Under the pieces are notes generated by a model. That model did no database searches and was not told the DNA's origin. It saw nothing but the letters and a program-made list of their open reading frames with translations. The translations under genes were made by a program, and so were the position numbers. A stretch of DNA of 64,000 bases from an uncultured Eggerthella sp. (GTDB lineage: Bacteria; Actinomycetota; Coriobacteriia; Coriobacteriales; Eggerthellaceae): assembly GCA_959607715.1 (NCBI GenBank), contig CAUHNN010000003.1:1-64000 (forward strand). The letters are read 5' to 3'. Of this stretch, positions 1 through 8,583 are shown piece by piece (within the stretch, counting starts at the first letter, position 1; every line of letters begins with the position of its first letter).

Positions 1-107
1 GGGAGGCCGCCTAGAGGTTATGATTTAACGCGTCCAAGTTTTGGGGCGCAGTTCAGACGAAGAGCGGGGCTTGCGGGAAAATCAAAGCGGGTTATCACCC
101 CTGCGCC

Positions 108-1190
108 TTACGAATGGGCGCGCTCGAATTCCTTCATGTAGTCGACGAGAGCCTGAACGCCTTCGATGGGCATGGCGTTGTAGATGCTCGCGCGCATGCC
201 GCCGACGCTGCGGTGACCCTTGATGTTCTCGATGCCGACCTTCTTCGCGCCGGCGACGAACTCGGCGTCGAGATCAGCGTCGCCCGTGACGAAGGGGACG
301 TTCATGATGGAGCGATCCTCTTTGCGCGCGGTGGCCGTGTAGAAGTCGGTGGAATCGAGGTAGTCGTAGAGAATCGCGGCCTTTTCCTCGTTGCGCTTCT
401 TCATGGCCGCAAGACCGCCCTGGGCCTTGAGCCACTTGAAGACCTTGCCGCAGATGTAGATGCCGTAGCACGGAGGCGTGTTGGACATGCTGTCGGCGTC
501 GACCTGCGTCTTGTATCGCATGATGGTGGGCGTGTTGGGAAGCCACTCTTCCTTGACCAAATCGTCGCGGACGATAACGATGACCACGCCGGCAGGACCG
601 ATGTTCTTCTGAACACCGCCGTAGATCAGGCCGTACTTCTCAACGTCGACAGGCTCGGACAGGAAGCACGACGACACGTCGCTGACAAGCGGGATGTCGC
701 CGGTCTCGGGCAGCTTGTGGTAGTGGGTGCCGTAGATGGTCTCGTTCTCGCAGATGTAGACGTAGTCGGCGTCTTCGCGGAACTCGAGCTCGTCGACGTT
801 GGGGATGTAGGAGAAGTTGCCGTCCTCGCTCGACGCGACACAGCGCGCGTCGCCGAAGAGGGAAGCCTCCTTGAAGGCCTTCTTCGACCAGGAACCCGAG
901 ACGATGTAGTCGGCCTTGCCGTTGAGCATGAGGTTCATCGGGATGGCGGCGAACTGCTGGGTGGCACCGCCCTGGAGGAACAGAACGCGGTAGTTGTCGG
1001 GGATGCCCATGAGTTCGCGCAGGTCGGCTTCGGCCTCTTCGATGATGCCCTTGAACGCCGCAGAGCGATGGCTCATCTCCATAACCGACATGCCGGTGCC
1101 CTTGTAATCGAGCATTTCCTCAGCAGCCTCGCGCAGCACCTCTTCGGGCAACACGGCGGGGCCGGCAGAAAAGTTGTAAACCCTTCCCAT
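108..1190 (-). CDS. serC: Phosphoserine aminotransferase
   Basis: This PLP enzyme transaminates 3-phosphohydroxypyruvate with glutamate in serine synthesis; related enzymes also serve pyridoxal phosphate synthesis. The 360 residues match the family length. The N-terminus GRVYNFSAGPAVLP and the PLP-lysine segment GGVQKNIGPAG are diagnostic. I chose ATG at 1190 because GGAAAGGA lies just upstream and homology begins there; an in-frame start at 1253 would only add a non-conserved leader. The gene stands alone, with no serA beside it inside the window, and faces away from the plus-strand block to its right. Confidence 0.96.
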   Translation of the reverse strand: MGRVYNFSAGPAVLPEEVLREAAEEMLDYKGTGMSVMEMSHRSAAFKGIIEEAEADLRELMGIPDNYRVLFLQGGATQQFAAIPMNLMLNGKADYIVSGSWSKKAFKEASLFGDARCVASSEDGNFSYIPNVDELEFREDADYVYICENETIYGTHYHKLPETGDIPLVSDVSSCFLSEPVDVEKYGLIYGGVQKNIGPAGVVIVIVRDDLVKEEWLPNTPTIMRYKTQVDADSMSNTPPCYGIYICGKVFKWLKAQGGLAAMKKRNEEKAAILYDYLDSTDFYTATARKEDRSIMNVPFVTGDADLDAEFVAGAKKVGIENIKGHRSVGGMRASIYNAMPIEGVQALVDYMKEFERAHS

Positions 1191-1489
1191 ACAGCCTGAT
1201 CCTTTCCATTCGCCGCATCCGTGCGAAAGCGCGCCTTGCGCGCATGCGGGCAACAGGTGCGACAGCCTCGTATAACGTTTGTCACTTTATCACGATGGAG
1301 GCGCACGAGACGCTCAATTACGCAGGAGATGCCGAGAGAAGCGCCGAAGGCGGAAAAGTGGCGCCGCCCGTGGCGACCGCAGCGCGTTTCGCCCGCGGCG
1401 TTGTGCTAGGCTGATCCAGGCAATCGAGGGGTTGATTGCATCCTTTCGCCCCTGATGGGAAGGGGCGCTGTCTCAGGAAGGCGCATGCG
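1191..1489. other. Divergent intergenic region between serC and the Fic-like gene
   Basis: About 300 bases separate two divergent genes, so promoters for both must lie here. I see no convincing -35/-10 pair, repeat or terminator. A short AT-richer patch around 1270-1295 is the most likely place for the serC promoter on the minus strand. The ribosome-binding site AGGAAGG at about 1475-1481 serves the plus-strand gene. Confidence 0.5.
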
Positions 1490-2764
1490 ATGAAAGGCGA
1501 TCAGCCCCGTTTCTTCGACGTCATAGACGACAAGAGCTTCCGCGATCTCATGCGAACCGCTCAGCGGCGCGCGCTCACCTGGAGCGAGCTTCTCGAGCAT
1601 CCGCTGCCCCCTGCACTCAGCCCCCGCGAGACGCGTCGCGCGCTCGAATCGCTCGGCCGCTGTCTGGGGGTCCACCTCTTCGAGGGGTCCAACGGCGAGC
1701 TTCTGTGGTACCGCCGCACCTACGAGATCGAAGACGCCTTGGCGAAGATCGACGCCGGCGCCGCCCTCCTCGCCACGGCTCTCGAGGGCTCGCGCCGCTA
1801 CGGCATCGCTGAAGACCTTCGCCACCGCGAAGCCACGGGCGCGCTTGCGCTGGCCAACTTCGAGGCGGTGCCGAGGGACTCCTGCGCACTCGAGCCTTCC
1901 CACGCCAAGCGCGTCTTGGGGGCGTACCGCGAAATCGACCGAACGCTCCCCTCCTTGGCCGGCGAAGCGCTCACCGCGCGCCGCATCGTGGCGATCGCCG
2001 AGCGGCTCATCTCCTGCGCCGGCTTCGAGGCCAGCGCCCATGCACGTTGGAGGATCGGCACCCCGCCGGAGCGAGCCGCGATCCTCGAGCGCCTCGACGT
2101 CGTGTGCGCCTGGGTCAACAACCCTCCATCGAGCGACGACACCCCCCTGCTCAGGGGCATGCTCGCCGGCGCCGCCCTACGCGAGCTTTCCGCGTTCGGC
2201 TGCGTCAACGGGCTGGTGTCCTCGCTCGTCTCGCGCCTGTGCTACCTCAAAGACGGCAGCGCGGCCCTGGCGGCGATCGCGCCCTGCGCGGCCCTGGCGC
2301 AGTGGGTTGCCGGCGAAGACGAAGCCGCACCGTGCACGTACGACGAGTACGCCGCGACGCGCATGAACACCCCGAGCGATCTGACCATCTGCCAAACCAT
2401 CAACGCACGCTGCCTTGTCGCCGCGCTCGAAGAGGCCCAATCGCTCATCAGGCGCGCACAGGCTCAAACGCAGTCCATTGAATCCCTGCTCGAGAGCAAC
2501 CCGCTGATCAACGAGCGCCAACGCCGCACGCTGCTTCTTCTCTCGCACCATCCCGACCAGGTGCTTTCCATCGGAGACTACCAGCGCGACCACGGCACCT
2601 CCTACGCCACCGCGCGACGCGACCTGCTCTCGCTCGAGGGCCTCGACTTCGTGAAGAGCTCGGTACGCAACAAGAGACTCGTCTTCGAGGCGAACCGCGC
2701 CCTGTTCATCGCCGTGAAAACGGCTGAACCCGAAAACGACGGACACGAAGGCGAAGCTCTCTAG
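1490..2764 (+). CDS. Degenerate Fic-domain protein with C-terminal winged helix
   Basis: No close family name is evident for these 424 residues, but the architecture follows Fic proteins. A helical Fic-like core is followed by the C-terminal layout typical of the family: a 'NERQRRTLLLL' segment, then a winged helix with 'SYATARRDLLSLE'. At the position of the catalytic loop HPFxxGNGR the protein reads SAFGCVNGLV, so the catalytic His and the Arg are absent while Asn-Gly remains. The inhibitory-helix region also looks eroded. AMP transfer is therefore unlikely. A DNA-binding or scaffold role, possibly controlling the downstream redox genes, is inference. ATG 1490 is preferred because AGGAAGG is 8 nt upstream; a TTG at 1436 is the alternative. 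Confidence 0.6.
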   Translation: MKGDQPRFFDVIDDKSFRDLMRTAQRRALTWSELLEHPLPPALSPRETRRALESLGRCLGVHLFEGSNGELLWYRRTYEIEDALAKIDAGAALLATALEGSRRYGIAEDLRHREATGALALANFEAVPRDSCALEPSHAKRVLGAYREIDRTLPSLAGEALTARRIVAIAERLISCAGFEASAHARWRIGTPPERAAILERLDVVCAWVNNPPSSDDTPLLRGMLAGAALRELSAFGCVNGLVSSLVSRLCYLKDGSAALAAIAPCAALAQWVAGEDEAAPCTYDEYAATRMNTPSDLTICQTINARCLVAALEEAQSLIRRAQAQTQSIESLLESNPLINERQRRTLLLLSHHPDQVLSIGDYQRDHGTSYATARRDLLSLEGLDFVKSSVRNKRLVFEANRALFIAVKTAEPENDGHEGEAL

Positions 2765-3111
2765 TTCACGCCTAAAAACGATCCCCGCGAAGAGATAGCT
2801 ACCGCTCGCCGACGCGAGGGAACCGACCGCCCCCGCTCGCCTGAAACACCTGCGACCTTCTTCGCCCTTCGCCGTGTTCGCATGATTTCAATCAATAGGC
2901 ATCAATACCGTTTCCTCTTCTTTTCCATTTTCTGAAGAAATAGGTATCTGTTCACCTTTTCATTTTGAACAGTTGGATCTCGCAAACGGGCGCACGAACA
3001 CCCTCACCTTCCCCTCATCTGTTCATCGGCCCTCCTTCGCCCCGTTTTCTATCGTGGACATGCGACGAAACCCCGCCGCAGCACACGAAGACCTCCGACG
3101 AAAGGAGCGCC
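2765..3111 (+). promoter_or_regulatory. AT-rich upstream region of the AOR operon
   Basis: This 347-base gap between the Fic-like gene and the cytochrome b gene contains an AT-rich stretch (about 2880-2970) unlike its GC-rich surroundings, as expected for a promoter region. It carries the inverted repeat described separately. No terminator is recognisable after the Fic-like gene, so read-through into the operon is possible. AAAGGAG at about 3101-3107 is the ribosome-binding site for ATG 3112. Confidence 0.5.
2948..2972. promoter_or_regulatory. Candidate operator: CTGTTCA inverted repeat
   Basis: CTGTTCA (2948-2954) and TGAACAG (2966-2972) form a perfect 7-bp inverted repeat around an 11-nt AT-rich spacer. 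A further CTGTTCA copy lies at 3019-3025 in the same orientation as the first. The arrangement fits a dimeric transcription factor with an auxiliary half site. The cognate regulator is unknown. Confidence 0.45.
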
Positions 3112-3919
3112 ATGCTGGAGAACATGTTCTTCAACCAGTACGCATGGATACTGTTCATCGCGCCCTTCGCCGGACTGCTCACCGCAGCCCTGGCGAAGCG
3201 GACCGATCCCGTGATCAGAGGGAATAAGATCCTTCGACACGACCTCCCCGCCCGCGTGTCCCACTGGAGCCATGCCATAGGCACCGTGGTCCTTCTGATC
3301 TCCGGCATCATCCTCGGAACCAGGCTCACTCCCGCCCTCAACGCCGGAGGCGAGGCATCGCTCGTGTGGTTCAACGCCCACTTCGTCTTCGCCTGCTTCT
3401 TCCTCTACGGAACCTTCTTCTGGCTCGGCGACACCATCGTCTCCCCCCCATCGCCTGCGCGAGCATGCTCCGTCCAAGGGCGCCCTCAAGTCAATCATCG
3501 ACCACTACGGATCCCTCCTCAAGATCAAAGGCTGCACCTACCCGCGCGAGGAAAAGTACTTCGAAAGCGAGCGCACCGCGTTCCTCGCCGCCGTCGGCTT
3601 TTCCGTCCTCGTCATGATCAGCGGCATCGCCAAGGCGCTCGCCCACGTGTTCGCCCTGCCCGCCGATCTCATGGGCATCGTCACCTGGACGCACGACATC
3701 GGGGCTTTCCTCATGCTCCTGTTCCTGCTCGCCCACGTCTTCTTCGGCGTCTTGATCCCCATCGCCTGGAAGGCTGCCCCCTCCATGATCCACGGATACA
3801 TCGACCTCGAAGACGCTCGACACGAGTTCCCCGCTTGGGTCGAGAAGCTCGAGAAGGAAGCACGCGCCGACAGCGCCCCGAACGCGTCGCGCGAGAAAGG
3901 AACGAGCCATGGCGCATAA
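3112..3919 (+). pseudogene. Cytochrome b membrane subunit, frameshifted at a C7 tract
   Basis: This is a membrane cytochrome b of the formate dehydrogenase gamma/YdhU type, which would pass electrons between the quinone pool and the ferredoxin subunit encoded next. The first frame (from ATG 3112) gives helices with 'ARVSHWSHAIGTVVLLISG'. The second frame gives 'SGIAKALAHVFALP', 'THDIGAFLMLLFLLAHVFFG' and a typical C-terminus ending at 3919. The frames meet at a run of seven C (3443-3449). With six C the gene would read continuously as 268 residues. Both halves keep conserved sequence, so the change is recent, phase-variable, or a sequencing error. The end overlaps the next start by 11 nt. Confidence 0.8.
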
Positions 3920-4688
3920 CGATCCCTCCCTCGAAGGCGGCCTTGCTTCACCGAAGGACACGTCTTCTTCCGGCGGCCTGACCCGCCGCCGTTTCCTCGG
4001 CATCGTCGGCGGTGCCGGCATCGGCGCCCTGCTTGCAGGGGCGGGCGTCACGACCTTCCTCCTGCCCGACGAGGTCTACGCCTTCGAAACCTCCGACGGC
4101 TACCTGCTCGTCGACACGAAGAAGTGCGCCGGATGCGAGACGTGCATGCTCGCCTGCTCGCTGGCGCACTTCGGCAAGGCCAACAAGAGCCTCTCCCGCA
4201 TCCAGGTGAAGAAGAACCCCCTGGGCAACTTCCCCGACGAAATCGGCCAGAACCAGTGTCGCCAATGCGCTGACCCCGGCTGCGTGAAGGCCTGCCCCAC
4301 CGGCGCCATGCACGTCGACGACGAAACCGGGCTGCGCATGGTCGACGAGGAAAAGTGCATCGGCTGCGAAAGCTGCATCGCGGGCTGCTACTTCACCCCC
4401 TCGCGCGTCCAGTGGAACTTCGAGGAAAAGCACGCTCAAAAGTGCGACCTGTGCAAGAACACCCCCTTCTGGAACGAGGAAGGCGGCCCCGACGGCATGC
4501 AGGCCTGCGTTTCCATGTGCCCGGTCAGCGCCATCTCCTTCACCAAGGAACTGCCCAAGCAGGAAGACTCCGGCTACCTGGTCAACCTACGCAACGAGCA
4601 CTGGGCGAAGATCGGCTTCCCGATCGACGACGAGGGCAAGGTCCTTCCCTGCGTCTCGCTGCCGCCCGATCCCGAAGCCGTGATCTAG
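3909..4688 (+). CDS. Tat-exported four-cluster ferredoxin subunit
   Basis: This 259-residue electron-transfer protein begins with a twin-arginine signal (TRRRFLG, residues 25-31) followed by a hydrophobic stretch. It has four Cys groups of the kind that bind [4Fe-4S] clusters: CAGCETCMLAC, CRQCADPGCVKAC, CIGCESCIAGC and CDLCKN...CVSMC. This is the DmsB/HybA/YdhX-like layout. It would connect the AOR-family enzyme downstream to the cytochrome b upstream, with which it overlaps by 11 nt. The Tat signal implies that it works on, or is anchored at, the outer face of the membrane. That raises the question of where the signal-less AOR subunit sits. Confidence 0.9.
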   Translation: MAHNDPSLEGGLASPKDTSSSGGLTRRRFLGIVGGAGIGALLAGAGVTTFLLPDEVYAFETSDGYLLVDTKKCAGCETCMLACSLAHFGKANKSLSRIQVKKNPLGNFPDEIGQNQCRQCADPGCVKACPTGAMHVDDETGLRMVDEEKCIGCESCIAGCYFTPSRVQWNFEEKHAQKCDLCKNTPFWNEEGGPDGMQACVSMCPVSAISFTKELPKQEDSGYLVNLRNEHWAKIGFPIDDEGKVLPCVSLPPDPEAVI

Positions 4689-4718
4689 CCCACCTCAACC
4701 CACGATAAGGAGACAAAG

Positions 4719-6806
4719 ATGAGTGAAGCCACTGGCGGCTACATGGGATCGATCCTCGTGCTCGATCTCACCGAAAAATCGTACGAGATAATCGATTCCG
4801 CGCCCTATCAAGAGTGGGGCGGCGGACACGGCATGGGTTCGGCCCTGTTCTGGGACTACTGCGAAGACAAGACGGTCGGCCCCTTCGACGAGGGCAACGT
4901 CGTCACCATTTCCACGAGCCCTTTCTCCGGCACCCCCGTCCCCGCCGGCGCGGGCCGCGTCGAGATCCAGGGCATCGGCTCGTTCGCCGACCCCGAATGG
5001 TTCACCCGCTCGAGCATGGGCGGGCGCATCTCGAGCATGATGAAAGCCGCGGGATTCGACGCGACGGTCATCAAGGGCAAGGCCGCTAACCACACCTGGA
5101 TCAACGTCGTCAACGGCTCCATCGAGTTCCGCGACGCCGACGAGGACGGGCTGTGGGGCCTCGACACCGCCGAAACCCAGACGCGCGTGTGGGAGCGCGT
5201 GACGGGCGGCGTCGAGGACGGCGACTGGTACGAGCTCAGCGATTCGCGCGACGGCGGACGCACCACCCAGAAGCCCGCCGTCATCTGCATCGGTCCCGCT
5301 TCCGAGAACCTCGCGCGCAGCGGCACCATCACCACCGACGGCGCTCACCAGGCCGGCCAGAGCGGGCTGGGCGCCGCATGGGGAGCGAAGAACCTCAAGT
5401 GCATCAGCTTCGTCGGCTCGAAGAGCGTTCCCGTCGCCGACCCCGCTGCCCTGCTCGATGTGCGCCTCGAGTACCAGAGGCGCTTCGTCTACAAGATCGA
5501 CAACCCCTCGCTTGAGATGCCCTGGCCCGACGCCACCGCCTACGATGCGCGCATCTGGGGCACCATCACCCGCAACCCCGGCTCCGGCGGCGCATACTTC
5601 TCGTCGCGCGACATGCTCACGCGTCCCTACGGCTGCCCCGGCTGCACGCGCAACTGCCGCCACAACTTCGACGACGGCTTCGCCAACGGCTCGATGTGCG
5701 CCGCCTCCATGTACTACCTCACGGCAGACAAGAAGGAGGACATGATCTACGCCGCGGGCCTGCTCAACCGCCTCGGCATCAACGGCTTCGACCGCGGCTT
5801 CCTCGACTACCTGCGCAGCCTCTACAAGATGGGCATCCTCGGTAAAGGCAAGGAAATCGACACCGACCTCCCCTTCGACAAGTACGGGTCGCGTGAGTTC
5901 ATCGAGGAATTCCTCTTCTCGATCGCCTACCGCAGGGGCATCGGCGACACGATGGCCGAAGGACCGGCACGCGCCGTCAAGGCCTGGGGCCGCTGGGAAG
6001 AGGACTCGAAGTCGGGCCTGTTCCCCTATCCTCAGTGGAACTACTACCAACACTACGACCCGCGTCTCGAGGTGGAGTGGAGCTACGGATCGGTGCTCGG
6101 CGAGCGCGACATCAACACGCACGGCATCAACGCCCACGTCCACTGGATGCCCTACATCTGCGACATGGCCAAGCAGGACTACATCCTCAGCGCCGAGCAG
6201 GTGGTCAAGCAGCTCTCCGCTTCGACCGGCTTGCCCGAAAAGAGCTTCGACTACAGCGAGGAGGGCATCTACAGCGATGAAAAGGTCGCCACGATCGCCT
6301 GGCAGCGCCACTACAGCCGCTTCTGGCTCGACTCGATGAACCTCTGCGACTCGGTGTGGCCCACCCTCATCAACTACAACGACCCCAACATGGACACCAC
6401 CGGCGCAACGCCTAACTTCGAGCCCCGCATGTTCACAGCCGTCACCGGCGTGCCCCTCACCTACGAGGAAAGCCTCGAGCGCGGCAAGAAGGCCTACCTG
6501 CTCGACCGCGCCATCTGGTACCTCCAGGGCCGCACGCGCGAGATGGAGACCTTCGCCGACTACGTCTTCGAGGTCCCCACCAAGAACCCCTACCCCCTCA
6601 CCGTGCTGAAGGACGGCAAGTGGGTCTTCGACGACTGCATCGGCCGCGTTTTGGACCGCGAGAAGTTCGAGACGGTCAAGGACCGCTTCTACGAAATGGA
6701 AGGCCTCGACAGCAAGACGGGCTGCCCGACGCGCGCAACGCTCGAGTCCTACGGGCTCGGCTACGTCGCCGATGCGCTTGAGCGGGCGGGAATCGAGGGG
6801 GTCTAA
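4719..6806 (+). CDS. Aldehyde:ferredoxin oxidoreductase-family protein (YdhV-like)
   Basis: This 695-residue protein belongs to the tungsten/molybdenum bis-pterin AOR family. The N-terminal AOR fold ('GGGHGMGSALFWDY', 'RSSMGGRISSMMKAAGFDATVIKG') is followed by cluster ligands Cys306, Cys309 and Cys313 in CPGCTRNC and a fourth in DSMNLCDSV (Cys543). The C-terminus ends in the family's 'TGCPTRATLESYGL' segment. Length and partners match E. coli YdhV (700 aa), whose operon also encodes a Tat ferredoxin and a cytochrome b. The substrate cannot be read from sequence. GATAAGGAGA precedes ATG 4719. The stop overlaps the next ATG (TAATG), implying translational coupling. Confidence 0.93.
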   Translation: MSEATGGYMGSILVLDLTEKSYEIIDSAPYQEWGGGHGMGSALFWDYCEDKTVGPFDEGNVVTISTSPFSGTPVPAGAGRVEIQGIGSFADPEWFTRSSMGGRISSMMKAAGFDATVIKGKAANHTWINVVNGSIEFRDADEDGLWGLDTAETQTRVWERVTGGVEDGDWYELSDSRDGGRTTQKPAVICIGPASENLARSGTITTDGAHQAGQSGLGAAWGAKNLKCISFVGSKSVPVADPAALLDVRLEYQRRFVYKIDNPSLEMPWPDATAYDARIWGTITRNPGSGGAYFSSRDMLTRPYGCPGCTRNCRHNFDDGFANGSMCAASMYYLTADKKEDMIYAAGLLNRLGINGFDRGFLDYLRSLYKMGILGKGKEIDTDLPFDKYGSREFIEEFLFSIAYRRGIGDTMAEGPARAVKAWGRWEEDSKSGLFPYPQWNYYQHYDPRLEVEWSYGSVLGERDINTHGINAHVHWMPYICDMAKQDYILSAEQVVKQLSASTGLPEKSFDYSEEGIYSDEKVATIAWQRHYSRFWLDSMNLCDSVWPTLINYNDPNMDTTGATPNFEPRMFTAVTGVPLTYEESLERGKKAYLLDRAIWYLQGRTREMETFADYVFEVPTKNPYPLTVLKDGKWVFDDCIGRVLDREKFETVKDRFYEMEGLDSKTGCPTRATLESYGLGYVADALERAGIEGV

Positions 6807-7294
6807 TGTCTGCCGAGGAACAACTGCTTGAACTGGCGAGCCCCGAAGAGCTCGCCGAGCTCGGCTCGTTCGACGTGCCGAGTCCCGAGAGGGCGCGCTA
6901 CCTGCTGAGGGAGCTCGGCTGGGAAGAGCGCTTCGAGGCGATACGCGATCACGAGCGTGCGCTTTCCCGCCGTCTGGTGGAAAGGCTATCAGCGCTCGAC
7001 AACGTCAAGCTCTACGGCAACGGGCGCTTCGCCGACGATCGGCTCGGCATCGCCTCCTTCAACGTCTCCGGCACCGATCCAAGCGACGTGTCGCTGTTCC
7101 TCGACGCCCAGCGCATCGCGGTGCGCACCGGCTCCCACTGCGCTCAGCCGCTCCATCGAAGCCTCGGCATCGAGCAATCGTGCCGAGCCTCCATCGGCTT
7201 GTACAACGACGAGGGAGACATCGACGCGCTCAGAGACGCGCTCGGCTCGATGCGCGACACCGTCACGCGCCGCATCATGGGAATGTTCCCCTGA
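6806..7294 (+). CDS. Orphan SufS-like C-terminal domain with active-site Cys
   Basis: These 162 residues match only the C-terminal small domain of group II cysteine desulfurases (SufS/CsdA). Alignment begins near residue 21. The catalytic-Cys loop RTGSHCAQPLH (Cys112) and 'CRASIGLYND' are intact. The large PLP-binding domain and its lysine are missing, so it cannot desulfurate cysteine by itself. It is not an obvious remnant: it has its own ATG, overlaps the AOR stop by one base, and ends normally. It might relay persulfide sulfur to the AOR metal cofactor, or be a surviving fragment of a full gene. Both ideas are inference. Confidence 0.75.
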   Translation: MSAEEQLLELASPEELAELGSFDVPSPERARYLLRELGWEERFEAIRDHERALSRRLVERLSALDNVKLYGNGRFADDRLGIASFNVSGTDPSDVSLFLDAQRIAVRTGSHCAQPLHRSLGIEQSCRASIGLYNDEGDIDALRDALGSMRDTVTRRIMGMFP

Positions 7295-7386
7295 CCCCCT
7301 CGACGGCCATCCCGCCCTGGAGCATAATGACGAACAGGGATTATCCGGAGGCCACTTGGGCCCTCGGACAAGAGAGGGGAATCAAC

Positions 7387-8451
7387 ATGGACACCATTCG
7401 ATGGGGCATCATCGGCTGCGGCGACGTGGTCGAAACGAAGAACGGACCTGCGCTGTACCTGGCCGACCATTCCGAACTTGCGGGGATATGGAACCGCACG
7501 ACCGCGAAAGCGCGCGACTGGTGCGCACGCCACGGGCACGGGCGCGCCTACGAGACCCTCGATGAATTGCTCGCCGATCCGTCGATCGACATCGTCTACG
7601 TCGCCACGACGCCCAACTGCCACAAAGACCACGCGATCGCCGTGGCGCGTGCCCGCAAGCACTGCTACCTCGAGAAGCCCCTTGCCCTTTCATGGCAAGA
7701 TGCGCAGGACATCAAACGCGCCTTCGATGAAGCGGGGACACGCTGCTTCGCCGCCCACTACCGCCGCGGCATGCCCCGCTACCGCGAACTGAAGCGCCTG
7801 CTCGACGAAGGAACCATCGGCACCGTGCGCGGCATCGACGTCATACGCACCCAACGCCAAACCGCCGAAGAGCGCCTCCCCGAAGATCAGAAGCCGTGGC
7901 GCGTGCGCCCCGAGATCTCCGGCGGGAGCCACTTCTATGAAGGCGACGCCCATATGCTCGACCTGATCGACTTCCTGGCAGGCCCACTCGAGGACTGCAG
8001 CGTCGCCGTCACCAATCAGACGCATTGCTACCCCGGCGAAGACGCCGTTTCGCTCAGCGCCGTTTCCCAACGGGGAATCATGGTGTCGGGCATGTGGTGC
8101 TACGCAACCTACAAGGCGATCGACCGTTTCCTTGTGTACGGAGACGCGGGCAGCGTCGAGTTCTCGTACTACGACAACGCCGGCGCACTCCACTTCGAGG
8201 CGCTCGTCGATCGTGGGGCAACCGCGCACGAGGGCGTCATGGGCGGGCTTCGCGAAGAAGCGGCGCTTTCCCAGTGGGATGTCGCGGTTCCCGCGCAGTC
8301 CTACCCCGGCCTCGGACAGGTTCAGGATATCGTCGACGAGCTGCGCGGAATACCCGGCGCAAAATGCCACAGCACGCTCGATTCGGCGCTGCGCTCGCTG
8401 CGCATCACATGCCTGGCGCGCGAGAAGATGAAGAAGAAGACCCAGGGATAA
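7387..8451 (+). CDS. Gfo/Idh/MocA-family NAD(P)-dependent oxidoreductase
   Basis: This 354-residue dehydrogenase has an N-terminal Rossmann fold (IRWGIIGCGDVVETKNGP), the family's catalytic EKPLALS motif, and a C-terminal alpha/beta substrate domain. Members act on sugars, inositols or dihydrodiols; the substrate here is unknown. ATG 7387 has GAGAGGGGA upstream; an in-frame ATG at 7327 would add 20 residues. It lies 92 nt beyond the SufS-like gene and ends at the bidirectional terminator, so it may be the last gene of the plus-strand block or an independent unit. Confidence 0.88.
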   Translation: MDTIRWGIIGCGDVVETKNGPALYLADHSELAGIWNRTTAKARDWCARHGHGRAYETLDELLADPSIDIVYVATTPNCHKDHAIAVARARKHCYLEKPLALSWQDAQDIKRAFDEAGTRCFAAHYRRGMPRYRELKRLLDEGTIGTVRGIDVIRTQRQTAEERLPEDQKPWRVRPEISGGSHFYEGDAHMLDLIDFLAGPLEDCSVAVTNQTHCYPGEDAVSLSAVSQRGIMVSGMWCYATYKAIDRFLVYGDAGSVEFSYYDNAGALHFEALVDRGATAHEGVMGGLREEAALSQWDVAVPAQSYPGLGQVQDIVDELRGIPGAKCHSTLDSALRSLRITCLAREKMKKKTQG

Positions 8452-8482
8452 GATCGATCGAACCTGCCCCGCAACCACGAGA

Positions 8483-8519
8483 AAAGGCTCGGAACCATTC
8501 GGCTCCGAGCCTTTCTTTT
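8483..8519. terminator. Bidirectional rho-independent terminator
   Basis: AAAGGCTCGGA pairs with TCCGAGCCTTT across a 10-nt loop and is followed by TTTCTTTT on the plus strand. The minus strand reads the same stem followed by TTTTCTC. It lies between the convergent ends of the Gfo/Idh/MocA gene and ilvC and should stop both. Confidence 0.88.
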
Positions 8520-8583
8520 GCCGTTTCTCTTCGAGACACGCTATGCCGCGAAGAGGAGAAGCGAAGCGTTTTCCAACGCCGGG

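Noticed and set aside
2965..3981. A 338-codon frame starting upstream of the cytochrome b gene
   Set aside because: The first 49 codons precede the ribosome-binding site for ATG 3112, and the part after the C7 tract is out of frame with the conserved helices.
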